Positions 1-8,042 of a stretch of DNA of 51,476 nucleotides are shown here, piece by piece. Below the pieces are notes generated by a model. That model ran no database searches. It was given only the letters and a program-made list of their open reading frames with translations, and had not been told where the DNA came from. The stretch is from Thermoplasmata archaeon (lineage in GTDB: Archaea; Thermoplasmatota; Thermoplasmata; Lutacidiplasmatales; UBA184), in assembly GCA_021809545.1 (NCBI GenBank), contig JAKAYL010000008.1, positions 1-51,476 on the forward strand, in the 5' to 3' direction. The number at the start of each line of letters is the position of its first letter. Positions within the stretch are counted from its first letter, which is position 1. The position numbers were made by a program, and so were the translations under genes.

Positions 1-321
1 GTCGCAGGGCTCTCCGTCGCAGTGCTCCACACCCCGGGCCACACCCCCGACAGCGTCCTCTATGTGTTCGGCGGGAACGTGGCGACGGGGGACACCCTCT
101 TTGTCGGGGAATGCGGCCGGACGGACCTTCCGGGGGGTAGCCCTGAGTCGCTCTACGACAGCCTGTTCGGGAAGCTGCTGAAACTGGAAGACGGACTTGT
201 GGTCCTGCCGGGGCACGACTACGGGAAGACGCCCACGTCGACCCTGGGCTACGAGCGCCTCAACAACTACGTGCTCCAGCCCCGGACGAAGGAAGAGTTC
301 GTCCGGTTCATGCGGTCGTAG
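1..321 (+). CDS. Metallo-beta-lactamase-fold hydrolase, C-terminal part (5' end outside window)
   Basis: Only the last 106 codons are present; the frame is open from base 1. The visible part carries the second-half motifs of the glyoxalase II / persulfide dioxygenase-like branch of the metallo-beta-lactamase superfamily: HTPGHTPDS (metal-binding His), then GDTLFVGECGRTD with the bridging Asp, then LPGHDYG with the last metal-ligand His. Family members hydrolyse thioesters or oxidise persulfides using a di-metal or mononuclear iron centre in the cytoplasm. The substrate cannot be told from this fragment. The stop codon at 319-321 overlaps by 14 bases the end of the convergent NOG1 gene. The family call is firm; the specific reaction is not. 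Confidence 0.85.
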   Translation, partial: VAGLSVAVLHTPGHTPDSVLYVFGGNVATGDTLFVGECGRTDLPGGSPESLYDSLFGKLLKLEDGLVVLPGHDYGKTPTSTLGYERLNNYVLQPRTKEEFVRFMRS

Positions 322-1363
322 CCTTGTAGAGGTCCTCCCAGGTCGGGAGGGTCCGCAGGACGATCTCCTCGAGCATCTTCCGGAGCTCGGGGACTCCCTC
401 GCCCGTCGTGCAGGAGATCTTCAGGTTCCCGGTCGCCGTCCTCACGAGGTCGGACTTGTTCTCCACCGCCAGGAACTCCCTTTTGGGATGCCGGGTCCGG
501 AGCGTTTCGAGCAGATGCTCCTGTTCCGGGAGGCTCCACCCGCACGTCTCACTGGGGTCCAGCAGGAAGAGGATGGGTCCGGTCGAGGACTCGATCGCCG
601 CCATGGCCTCCTTCTCCGCTTGGATGGCCGTCACTCCCCGGGACCCTCCTCCCCCGGAGGTGAGGAGCCCCGGGGTGTCCACGAGCTGGGCGAGGCCGGC
701 CCGCCGCATGGCGGTGTGACCCACGGTCACGGCCAGCGTGGTGAAGGGATAGGAGGCGACCTTGGGCGCCGCGGAGGAGAGGGCACCGACCAGGGAGGAC
801 TTGCCGACGTTGGGGAAGCCGACGACGACGATGTTCGGAGTCCCCACATCGAGGACCGGGCTCCGGCGGAGGATGTGATGGGCCTTCTCCAGCCGTTCGA
901 GGTCCTCCTCCACTTCGTGGATCACGCTCGAGGCCCGGCCGTAATACCTCCGCAGGGAATTGCGCAGGTCCTCCCGCTCGGAAAGCTGGGGGATGCGCCG
1001 TTCCTCCTCGGCCCGGAAACGGAGAAGCCGTTCCTCTGCGGTCTTGAGCCGCCGGAGGCTCCGCTCGAGATTCCCCGCCCCGAGCCGGGCCTCGAGGAGC
1101 ATCCGGGTGAACGGGGAGAACTCCTCCAGCTTGCGGAACTGCCCCCGTCGGCGGGAGAGGTGTCGGAGGAGGACGCTGCTCGCCCGGGCGATCTTCCGCA
1201 GGGTGAGGGAGCGGGCGCGGTCGATCGGACGCTTGCCCTTCGCCACGATCTTCGTAGCCTGGTGAAAGGCAGTGTCGAGCACCTCCTGCGAGCGCAGGGA
1301 GGTGGTCCCGGCCCGAACGGGTCGGGAGGCACCGGTACGACGGATTGGGACGCGCTTCCTCAT
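308..1363 (-). CDS. NOG1-family GTPase (ribosome biogenesis)
   Basis: This is an Obg/NOG1-type GTPase of about 351 residues, expected to act in assembly of the large ribosomal subunit. A helical N-terminal part of about 160 residues (rich in Arg and Leu) precedes the G domain. The G motifs are visible in order: GFPNVGKSS (P-loop), PFTT (switch I), DTPGL (G3) and NKSD (G4). The frame can be extended to a GTG at 1417, but a TATA-like box (GTTATATGCT on the minus strand, 1400-1391) would then lie inside the gene. I therefore prefer the ATG at 1363, which is about 30 bases after the box and begins MRKRVPIRR. It converges on the preceding hydrolase with a 14-base overlap. Confidence 0.9.
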   Translation of the reverse strand: MRKRVPIRRTGASRPVRAGTTSLRSQEVLDTAFHQATKIVAKGKRPIDRARSLTLRKIARASSVLLRHLSRRRGQFRKLEEFSPFTRMLLEARLGAGNLERSLRRLKTAEERLLRFRAEEERRIPQLSEREDLRNSLRRYYGRASSVIHEVEEDLERLEKAHHILRRSPVLDVGTPNIVVVGFPNVGKSSLVGALSSAAPKVASYPFTTLAVTVGHTAMRRAGLAQLVDTPGLLTSGGGGSRGVTAIQAEKEAMAAIESSTGPILFLLDPSETCGWSLPEQEHLLETLRTRHPKREFLAVENKSDLVRTATGNLKISCTTGEGVPELRKMLEEIVLRTLPTWEDLYKATTA

Positions 1364-1390
1364 CTGTTCCACGGTTCGGATGCCGTAGTT

Positions 1391-1400
1391 AGCATATAAC
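1391..1400 (-). promoter_or_regulatory. TATA-like box for NOG1
   Basis: The minus strand reads GTTATATGCT in an otherwise GC-rich context, centred about 33 bases before the ATG at 1363. This is consistent with a leaderless or near-leaderless archaeal transcript. Confidence 0.55.
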
Positions 1401-1495
1401 GAGGAAGCCCGGAGCACGTTTTCTCAAGGAGGGGAGCCACCGCGAGAAGCTCGGACCCTTCCGGGCGACCCGCTAGAGGAAAAGATAAGTGCCCT

Positions 1496-2893
1496 TTGTC
1501 CCTACTTTCTTTGCTTGGAGGCTTGAAAACGTTGGTCAACCCGCAGCCAGTACCCTTCAACCTCTTCCAGGAGTTGCTCGTCTTCACAGACGAAGCCTCC
1601 CGGGGCGGTAAACTCCCTGTGGCGAGGGAGGCCTACATCCGAAACCTGCGTGCTCGCTTCCGAGGGATCCCTCTCACGCAACTCCGGGACTCCCTCCTCC
1701 AGATGGAGGAGAAGCAACTCGTGAAGATCGAATGGACCGGTCCGGATGCGTTCTGGGTGCGCATGACCGAGAAGAGCGTCCAACTCCTGCACCCTCCCCC
1801 GAAGCCCCCGGCCGTCGCTCCTCCGGCTCCACCTCCCGCTTCCCCTCCGGCGGCCGCACCGACCCCGCCCCCCGCCGCAGCTCCTTCTCCTCCCCCCGCC
1901 GCTCCCGTTCCCGCCCCAGAGGCAGCCGCCCCTGCAGCCGCTCCGGCTCCCGCCCCCTCCCCTCCGTCCGCACCCCTTCCTGTGGTTGTCGAAGCGAAAC
2001 CCCCAGAGGGGGTCGCCCTGATGCAGGTGCCCCCGTCCGCGCCCCCTCCCGCTCCCGCTGCGGTCACCCCCGTGGAGGTCACGCCTCCCATTCCCGTACC
2101 TCCGGCATCGGCGCCGACTCCCGCTCCTGAACCCGCAGCTTCTCCGCCTCCGGAGAACGCGGTTCCGGTGGAAGTGACCCCTCCGATCCCGATGGCTCCC
2201 GCTCCGGCATCGGAACCCGCCCCAACTCCCGATACGGAGAAGGTCGAAGTTCCTCCGGAGGATGCCCCACAGACCTTCGGGGACGTCCAGGTCGACGCTT
2301 CCGCCGCCGAGGCTCCCTCTGAGATCACGGCCGCGGAAGAGGCTTCCCCCGCTCCCAGCGAGCCGGCCCCGGAGGAGCCCCTCCCCGAGAACGACGAGTA
2401 CTCGAACTACAGTGACATGGGCGAAGGGACTACAGAGGAGATGGGCGGGGCCGCCGGTGAGCAGGCTTCCGCCAGCCCGAACGAGTGGGAAGAGTGGATC
2501 TCCCGCCGCACGCAGGAGCTGACGGACCTCGGAGCCCAGCTAGAGTCCCGGGAGCATGCCCTGACCGAGCGGGAGCGAGCCTTCCAGGAGTGGGCCACGA
2601 GCCTCTCCACCCAGTATGAGGCGGTGGAGAAGAATTTCCAGCAGTTCCTGAACAAGGCGCGCGAGGATGCGGCGCGGCAAGAGAAGGCGCTCTCGGCGCA
2701 GAACAAGGGCCAGCCCGCCTCGTCGGGGCCGGTCAATGCCTTCCTGGCGACGATGAAGGACCTCCGCGGGAAGATGGACGAACTCTCCCGGCAGAGGGCC
2801 AAGATCCGCCGGACGGGTATCGAGACGAAGAATGCCTTCGCTCAGGGCCCCGGCGGGAGCGGAGCGGGATCCGAGGCACCGCCTCCCCACTGA
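1496..2893 (+). CDS. Winged-helix-like / proline-rich linker / coiled-coil protein, function unknown
   Basis: Three parts are visible in 465 residues. Residues about 14-100 form a compact helix-rich domain with a winged-helix look (ELLVFTDEASRGG, then LTQLRDSLLQMEEKQLV and a short beta wing). Residues about 100-310 are a Pro/Ala/Glu-rich low-complexity linker in which PVEVTPPIP occurs twice. Residues about 325-440 are charged and heptad-like (EWISRRTQELTDLGAQLESR), a coiled coil. The start is uncertain: TTG at 1496 is the longest, while TTG at 1532 has GGAGG at 1517-1521 ahead of it. The gene opens the stretch that leads into the vWA and GTPase genes. I do not recognise a named family. A membrane- or complex-tethered DNA-binding adaptor is possible but unproven. 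Confidence 0.75.
   Translation: MSLLSLLGGLKTLVNPQPVPFNLFQELLVFTDEASRGGKLPVAREAYIRNLRARFRGIPLTQLRDSLLQMEEKQLVKIEWTGPDAFWVRMTEKSVQLLHPPPKPPAVAPPAPPPASPPAAAPTPPPAAAPSPPPAAPVPAPEAAAPAAAPAPAPSPPSAPLPVVVEAKPPEGVALMQVPPSAPPPAPAAVTPVEVTPPIPVPPASAPTPAPEPAASPPPENAVPVEVTPPIPMAPAPASEPAPTPDTEKVEVPPEDAPQTFGDVQVDASAAEAPSEITAAEEASPAPSEPAPEEPLPENDEYSNYSDMGEGTTEEMGGAAGEQASASPNEWEEWISRRTQELTDLGAQLESREHALTERERAFQEWATSLSTQYEAVEKNFQQFLNKAREDAARQEKALSAQNKGQPASSGPVNAFLATMKDLRGKMDELSRQRAKIRRTGIETKNAFAQGPGGSGAGSEAPPPH
2062..2270 (+). repeat. Imperfect internal repeat in the Pro-rich linker
   Basis: Two copies of a segment encoding PVEVTPPIP followed by an Ala/Pro/Ser-rich stretch lie about 99 bases apart, from about 2068 and about 2167. 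The DNA copies have diverged at third positions, so this is protein-level tandem repetition rather than a recent DNA duplication. Confidence 0.6.
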
Positions 2894-2970
2894 ACCGGCA
2901 GCGACTCCCGGACTTCGGCCCCTATTCTGTCGGAACGGAGCGGATGTCCCCGTCGAATCCAGTAGAGAGG

Positions 2971-2976
2971 TTATAA
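2971..2976 (+). promoter_or_regulatory. TATA-like box for the small Cys protein / vWA pair
   Basis: TTATAA is centred about 25 bases before the GTG at 2999, the leaderless spacing seen across this window. It supports the GTG as the true start and makes 2999-4671 a two-gene unit. Confidence 0.6.
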
Positions 2977-2998
2977 GCAAGGAAGTGTTTGAGAAGGC

Positions 2999-3238
2999 GT
3001 GGCCACCGTCTCCAGCAAGCTCCTGTGCCCCTTTTGCGGAAGGGAAGAGGCCGAACGGGAGATGATCGAAGGAAAACGTCTCATCGTTTTCCCCTGCATG
3101 TTCTCTCCCCTGGTCGAACTTTCCGTGCCGGAGGACGCCCTCCAGGAGCATCTGAACTCGACCTACGGGAAGGACCCCGCCTACTTTCGCAGGCAGTGTG
3201 ATCGCCTGCACCTCGCGGTGGTGAAGGCCCCCGCATGA
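2999..3238 (+). CDS. Small four-cysteine protein, function unknown
   Basis: This 79-residue protein has Cys10 and Cys13 (CPFC, a zinc-knuckle half), then Cys33 (FPCM) and Cys67 (RQCDRLH), so a zinc or other metal site is possible. It starts with GTG at 2999, about 25 bases after a TATA-like box. Its stop overlaps the ATG of the vWA gene (ATGA at 3235-3238), which implies translational coupling and a shared role with that protein. A longer open frame in another phase over 2832-3065 lacks these features and was rejected. I do not recognise the family. Confidence 0.8.
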   Translation: MATVSSKLLCPFCGREEAEREMIEGKRLIVFPCMFSPLVELSVPEDALQEHLNSTYGKDPAYFRRQCDRLHLAVVKAPA

Positions 3239-4671
3239 TCGGCCCGGGACAGTCGGGGGAGGTTCCCCGTCACGTGCTGGTCCTCGACACCTCGAAATCC
3301 ATGCTCGCTCCGCTGCCGGGGGTTCCCAAGCGGAAGATCGAGGTCGCCCGCGAGGCGGTCGCGAAGATCCTGGAGGAGGTCCGGACCCAGAACGCCTTCT
3401 TCGGCATGGTCGTCTTCAACTCCACGACGCGCGTGCTCTTTCCCCTCTCCCAGGCGCTTCCTCAGATGGAGGAGATCACCCGGAGCACACAGCCCACGGG
3501 AAAATCCGCCATCTGGGACGCTCTCGCTCTGGGGGCGGACCTCCTGCGGACCAGCCCGGGCGGTCCCATCGTCGGCAATCTCGTGCTCGTCACGGACGGT
3601 TGGGACAACATGTCCCGGTACTTCCGGGTAGGTCCTGAGCTCCCCCAGTCCCCCACGCAGCGCGGGTCCCGGGACCTCATCGAGTACGCGGTCCGGGGCG
3701 ACACCCGTCTCACGCTCCAGATCATCGGGATCGGCAGCGGGGCCGAGAAGGACAAGGGCGTTGACGCAGCCATGATGCAGACGCTGCTCGCCAGCTTCTC
3801 GGAGAAAGCGGCCGAGCTCTCCTCTCCCTCCTCCGCCACCTACAAGGAGGTCATGACCGGGGAGGAGCTCTACCTCCGGATGATCAACGCCTTCCTGGAC
3901 GTCCCCTTCGAGGACTCGGGAGGCTACGCGGCGCTCTCCTCGGATGACCTGGCCCGCCACGCAGCGAACGTGGCCTCGGCGCTTCGGAACAGCAACCAGT
4001 ACGGCTTGGTGGAGCATCTGAGCACCGCGAAGCGGGTCGAATCCCCTGCTCCCTCGAACGGAGAGGGGGACTTTGACGTGGCCGTTTCGCAGGATGGGCA
4101 GATCTCCACGGAGATGAAGGAACGCTTCGGTCCCCTCGGCGACGTGGCGACGGCCTTCATGGCGAAGGACTGGGTGACCGCCGAGGCGGTCCTGCGGAAG
4201 AACGCCGCCGTGATCCACCCCTTCACCCGCTCGTACTGGCTGGCCCGGATCGCCTACGCCAAGGGGGATGCGGCCGAGGCCGCCCGCTACCTGACGGAGG
4301 CCTGGATCGAGGCGGCCACCCTGCCCCCGCAGGAGAAGCCGCGGATGTACCGTCGGCTGGCCCTTCTCCACGCCAAGGTCGGCGGCGACAAGGAGGTCCA
4401 GAGCCTCGTCGAGATCTTCGAACGGGCCCACATGAAGGTCTCCCCCGATGACCGCAAGCTCCAGGGCCACCTCGAGATCATGTTCGAACGCATGCTCGAC
4501 CTCAAGCAGACGTACGCCAGCATCCGGACGGGCGGGGCGCTCGAGCACGAGAAGGTCGTGGAGGAGATCTGGGGCCTGCTGCAGGATGCCCGGATCGAAG
4601 ACACCCAGCGCGACCCCGATATCCAAGCCTTCCTTTCCTTCGTAGAGGTCGCCCTCTCCGAAATGCGATGA
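3235..4671 (+). CDS. vWA-domain protein with helical-repeat C-terminus
   Basis: This is a cytoplasmic protein of 478 residues with no signal peptide or membrane segment. A von Willebrand factor A domain fills about residues 10-235. The MIDAS metal site is complete: D18-x-S20-x-S22, Thr88 (QPTGKS) and D121 (TDGWDN). Residues about 300-478 are helical with TPR-like character (AKDWVTAEAVLRKN, AKGDAAEAARYLTEAW). vWA domains bind partners through a divalent metal and often act with AAA+ or GTPase proteins. Here the gene is coupled to the small Cys protein and followed by a GTPase gene that has its own promoter. The partner is unknown; a link to the GTPase is inferred from position only. Confidence 0.88.
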   Translation: MIGPGQSGEVPRHVLVLDTSKSMLAPLPGVPKRKIEVAREAVAKILEEVRTQNAFFGMVVFNSTTRVLFPLSQALPQMEEITRSTQPTGKSAIWDALALGADLLRTSPGGPIVGNLVLVTDGWDNMSRYFRVGPELPQSPTQRGSRDLIEYAVRGDTRLTLQIIGIGSGAEKDKGVDAAMMQTLLASFSEKAAELSSPSSATYKEVMTGEELYLRMINAFLDVPFEDSGGYAALSSDDLARHAANVASALRNSNQYGLVEHLSTAKRVESPAPSNGEGDFDVAVSQDGQISTEMKERFGPLGDVATAFMAKDWVTAEAVLRKNAAVIHPFTRSYWLARIAYAKGDAAEAARYLTEAWIEAATLPPQEKPRMYRRLALLHAKVGGDKEVQSLVEIFERAHMKVSPDDRKLQGHLEIMFERMLDLKQTYASIRTGGALEHEKVVEEIWGLLQDARIEDTQRDPDIQAFLSFVEVALSEMR

Positions 4672-4826
4672 GCCGGAACCGGGTCTCGGGATCGTACCGG
4701 TCGCAACGCACCCCTCCGGTCGCATTCCCCTCCGCAGGATCGCGGGGTCTCCCGGTCCGATTAGGGAAAGAACTTCCGGGATGGGCCCGGAGCGCTTCGA
4801 TTGTGGAAATGTGCCCCGCGCACAGC

Positions 4827-4835
4827 ATTAATAAT
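4827..4835 (+). promoter_or_regulatory. TATA-like box for the GTPase operon
   Basis: ATTAATAAT is centred 27 bases before the ATG at 4858. It lies inside the longer open frame that could begin with TTG at 4801, which argues for the ATG start. Confidence 0.6.
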
Positions 4836-4857
4836 CAAATCGTCTTCTCGTAGTCGT

Positions 4858-6150
4858 ATGGTACGACCTCCCGCCGCTAACAAGGGCGCAAAAAAGATAG
4901 TGAAGCGCAAAGAGGGGGCTCCTACGGTGCGTGCTTCCAAGCCTCCGACCGCGCCCGAGGCTCCGCCCCCGCAGAAGAGCTCCTCACCTTCTCCCGCAGC
5001 CCCCGCTCCTCCCCCGGTCAAGAAGCGGACGCCGCCGGAAGGGGTCACGACCAAGATCGCGGTGGTGGGCATCCCCTCGTCGGGAAAGACCACGTACTTC
5101 CGTTACCTCTCGGGCCACTTCGGCCTGAACCTCCCGATCACCTACATCCCGTCGATGAAGGCGAGCTCGCTCCCCATCTTCGGGGACCTCAACCGGGAAG
5201 TGGTCATGGAAGAGACCACCTACGAAACGGTCGACCCCACCAACCCTTCCGCCGAGATGGAGACGACCATCCGCAATTACGTGAGCCGTCCCACCGAGGA
5301 TCCCACGAAGCTCTTCGTGGAACTGAGCGCCAGCCGGGAGGACCAGGGGATCCTCACGAAGTACCCGCTCCCGACCAAGTACAATCAGTTCGTGGACATG
5401 AAGCTCTTCTTCAGCTACGGGACCCGGGAGAAGCCCTCCGAGGTCCAACCGATGGTCCTACACACGGTGGACGAGGCCGGGGGGATCATCTCGGATTATT
5501 TCACCTACGACCGGCTCTGGATCCACTCGCCGTCCGACGAGGTCCCGCGGGAGAAATGCGTCGTCATCCCGCAATTCGACACCTGGCCGAAGGACCGTCA
5601 GGAACTCTGGCGTCACGGGTTGACCCTCATGGGGCGATTCGTCAGCGACGCCGACGGGATCGTGCTCCTGCTGAGCCCGCAGCTCAACTCCCTGAAGGAG
5701 AGCTCCCAGCAGGTCAACCTCGCCCGGGGCGTCATCCGATACGTCCGGGAGCGGAACATCCCCCTGGTCATCGCCATCTCCAAGGCCGACCTCCTCAAGG
5801 ACTTCTATTCCGAGGTCGAGCAGGTCCTGACGAGCCAGGGCTATGCGAGCGGTTTCGACATCCCTGCCTTCCTGGTGGACCGGGACGGGAGCGGACTCGG
5901 GAGCATCCTCATCGCCGCGCAGGCGAGCAACCTGTTCGATGTCCACAGCGACTCCTTCCTGGTCGCCTCCGCCATCTCCACCGGGGAATCCCGTCCCCTG
6001 CTCTACAGCGACATGCCCACCGCCTCCTCGGGGGACGGCTTCCCCACGGGAGTGCCGGTGATGGTCAACACGACTCTGCCGATCGCGCGGATCTGCGAGA
6101 GGGTCCTTCAGAAGAAGTCTCCGCCGTCGGCTCCTGGCGGTGCTGAATAA
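4858..6150 (+). CDS. P-loop GTPase of an unassigned family
   Basis: Residues 1-60 are a basic then Pro/Ala-rich tail. The G domain starts at about residue 65, with the P-loop GIPSSGKT (Gly71-Thr78). A hydrophobic strand ending VDEAGG (about residue 205) is the probable G3 region, and AISKADLLKD (about residue 305) gives the NKxD-type G4 with Ser for Asn. The roughly 130-residue insert between P-loop and G3 is unusual for small GTPases. It recalls the large GTPases that accompany GTPase-associated proteins in bacterial multi-component systems, though I cannot confirm this without a profile search. The gene overlaps the next one at TAATG (6148-6152), so the two products are probably made together. 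ATG 4858 is chosen over TTG 4801 because of the TATA-like box. Confidence 0.85.
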   Translation: MVRPPAANKGAKKIVKRKEGAPTVRASKPPTAPEAPPPQKSSSPSPAAPAPPPVKKRTPPEGVTTKIAVVGIPSSGKTTYFRYLSGHFGLNLPITYIPSMKASSLPIFGDLNREVVMEETTYETVDPTNPSAEMETTIRNYVSRPTEDPTKLFVELSASREDQGILTKYPLPTKYNQFVDMKLFFSYGTREKPSEVQPMVLHTVDEAGGIISDYFTYDRLWIHSPSDEVPREKCVVIPQFDTWPKDRQELWRHGLTLMGRFVSDADGIVLLLSPQLNSLKESSQQVNLARGVIRYVRERNIPLVIAISKADLLKDFYSEVEQVLTSQGYASGFDIPAFLVDRDGSGLGSILIAAQASNLFDVHSDSFLVASAISTGESRPLLYSDMPTASSGDGFPTGVPVMVNTTLPIARICERVLQKKSPPSAPGGAE

Positions 6151-7835
6151 TGGGGGACGGCGGGGCAGAATCGGCTTCGATCCTGAAAGGAATCGCTTGG
6201 TGCCGCCAGGTCGATAACGAAGCCGAGAGCCCCCGTCACCAGCCCTCCCCCGCGGAGGGTTTCACCGGCTACCAGGACTGCCTGCCCCGCCTTCGCATCG
6301 TCGGCGACCTCGCCATCAACCTGAGCGACACCAGCGACTACTGGGACCCCGACCCCCGGAAACGCATCTCCTTCTACCGGAACCTCTTTCTCTACACGGC
6401 GGGGAAGGGGCGGTACCTCTGCCTGGGCCGCATGTTCCTCTCGACCGAGGACCGGCCGCGGCTCGGGATCAAGACCCTCGTCCTCGGACTGAAGGAGCTC
6501 CTCGCCACCGGGCAACCGGTCGCCCTCCTGCGGAAATGGTATGCCGAGATGGCCTCCGAGGTCCCGGGAAGCTCCGACGGGGCGCGCCCGTCCCCCGCCC
6601 TGCTCGCAGAACTGGCCCGCTCGATGGTCTACGAGAAGGGGGACGCGGAGAACCCCGTGATGGTGGCGCTCACCCGCGAATGGCCCAACAGCGCCGAGGC
6701 CATCTTCACGCTCCTCGAACGGTCTCCTTCCACGCTCCTCGGCCTCTCGGGGGTCCTCGTCTTCCCCTACTATATCCCCGCGGGAAACGTCGACTATTCG
6801 ATGATGACCCGCGCGTTCCCGCTCTCCCTCGCCGTCTTCCGGATGGACTCCAACATGACGGTCGACCAGCGCAAGCGTCGGCTGGACGTGTGGGCCAAGA
6901 AGGGAGTGACCCTGGTGGACCTCACCTCCGCGCCGCTCAAGGAGCCCAAGCGGCTCTCCCAGCCCATCCAGTGGATGGTGGACGAGCGGGAGTCGCAGCG
7001 GCAGGACCGCCTGCGGACCCTGGTGGACGAATCCGAGCTTCGGAAGATCCTCACGGGGAACATGGACGGGGACGACGGACCCTACCACCGCCGGGAACTT
7101 TCCCGCATCTACACGACGATGGAGACCCTGGCGACGACGGACAAGGAGCTCACGAAGCCCCCCCGACGGGGAGCCTCCCCTGCCCCGATGCCCCCTCCTC
7201 CCGACGCTCCCTCCGAGCTCTCCTTCGGTCCTCCCTGGACGGAGAAGGCCGAGGTGGTCCGGGTCGAGAGGGTCGGCATGGTCGCGGGACCTTCCGCACC
7301 GGCGAAGCCCGCCCCCGCTTCGGTCCCTTCCATCCCCCCGCTGGGCCCCACTTCCTCCGCCCCCCACATCTCGAAGGACGAGATGCTCCGGTACGTCGAC
7401 AGCCGGATCGCCGAGGAGGTCGCCCGGCTGATCTCCTCGACCCGGGGTCCCGAGATCGAGCGCCTGAACCAGGAGTTCGAAGCCCTCCGGTCCGAGGTGC
7501 GGGAGATGGATGAGCGGGTCAAGTACTTCGCGGAGCGCACGCTCCCCGTCCTCAAGAAGACCTGGACCCGGATCGAATCCATCGACAAGGTCAAGGCGGG
7601 CACCTCTTCGTCCCGGGGCAGCAAGGACTCCTCGAAGGAGATCGCCAAGCTCAAGGAGGAGGTCTGGCAGGAACTTCACCGGATGGAGACCGACCTGGCC
7701 GAGCGCAGCCGGCACATCCTCGAACGCATGGAATCGAACCTCCAGAACCAGGGCCGGATCTGGCTCACCCTGGTCCAGGAGATCTCCCGACTCACCCGTG
7801 AGCGGCACGCACAGCGCATCGAGGAAGAGCGCTAG
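6150..7835 (+). CDS. Large coiled-coil partner of the GTPase, function unknown
   Basis: This 561-residue soluble protein has three visible parts. Residues 1-about 310 are a folded alpha/beta region with alternating hydrophobic strands (YRNLFLYTAG, LSGVLVFPYYIPAG, RAFPLSLAVFRMD). Residues about 325-410 are Pro/Ala/Ser-rich. Residues about 415-561 form a long coiled coil (VRYVDSRIAEEVARL-like heptads, then EIAKLKEEVWQELHR). It overlaps the GTPase by one base in a TAATG junction, which is strong evidence for a joint complex. It may be a GTPase effector or GTPase-associated protein; no catalytic motif is evident. It is followed after 8 bases by a zinc-ribbon membrane peptide. Confidence 0.8.
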   Translation: MGDGGAESASILKGIAWCRQVDNEAESPRHQPSPAEGFTGYQDCLPRLRIVGDLAINLSDTSDYWDPDPRKRISFYRNLFLYTAGKGRYLCLGRMFLSTEDRPRLGIKTLVLGLKELLATGQPVALLRKWYAEMASEVPGSSDGARPSPALLAELARSMVYEKGDAENPVMVALTREWPNSAEAIFTLLERSPSTLLGLSGVLVFPYYIPAGNVDYSMMTRAFPLSLAVFRMDSNMTVDQRKRRLDVWAKKGVTLVDLTSAPLKEPKRLSQPIQWMVDERESQRQDRLRTLVDESELRKILTGNMDGDDGPYHRRELSRIYTTMETLATTDKELTKPPRRGASPAPMPPPPDAPSELSFGPPWTEKAEVVRVERVGMVAGPSAPAKPAPASVPSIPPLGPTSSAPHISKDEMLRYVDSRIAEEVARLISSTRGPEIERLNQEFEALRSEVREMDERVKYFAERTLPVLKKTWTRIESIDKVKAGTSSSRGSKDSSKEIAKLKEEVWQELHRMETDLAERSRHILERMESNLQNQGRIWLTLVQEISRLTRERHAQRIEEER

Positions 7836-7843
7836 GTACGTCC

Positions 7844-8035
7844 ATGGAAGAAGTGCCCGACCACGCCCACTGCAAGGTCTGCGGCAAGGCGGTCCCCCGA
7901 GGGGATATCACCTGCGGCAAGGTCTGCGCCGCCAAGAGGGCGGACACGATACGCCGGAGGCAGACCTTGACCTACATCTTCTACGGCGTAGGGCTTCTTC
8001 TCCTCATCCTCCTCCTGTACAGCGTGCACCTCTGA
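7844..8035 (+). CDS. Zinc-ribbon protein with C-terminal membrane anchor (DUF2116-like)
   Basis: This 63-residue protein has Cys10, Cys13, Cys24 and Cys28, a treble-clef or zinc-ribbon arrangement (CKVCGK...CGKVC). A basic stretch (KRADTIRRRQ) and one hydrophobic helix at about residues 42-61 follow. The layout matches the archaeal DUF2116 family, small zinc proteins whose role is unknown. It sits 8 bases after the GTPase partner and 7 bases before the adenylyltransferase gene, so it belongs to that operon. Confidence 0.85.
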   Translation: MEEVPDHAHCKVCGKAVPRGDITCGKVCAAKRADTIRRRQTLTYIFYGVGLLLLILLLYSVHL

Positions 8036-8042
8036 ACCGCCC

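Noticed and set aside
4030-4052. tRNA T-arm-like sequence GGGTCGAATCCCC
   Set aside because: It is inside the vWA coding sequence and no other tRNA arms surround it.
3181-4725. Minus-strand open frame of 514 codons opposite the vWA gene
   Set aside because: It is a shadow: high GC leaves few stops. The plus strand has a complete vWA domain, and the minus translation is rich in Arg, Gly and Pro without motifs.
6108-7808. Minus-strand open frame of 566 codons opposite the GTPase partner
   Set aside because: Shadow of the plus-strand gene, with no start signal and low-complexity composition.
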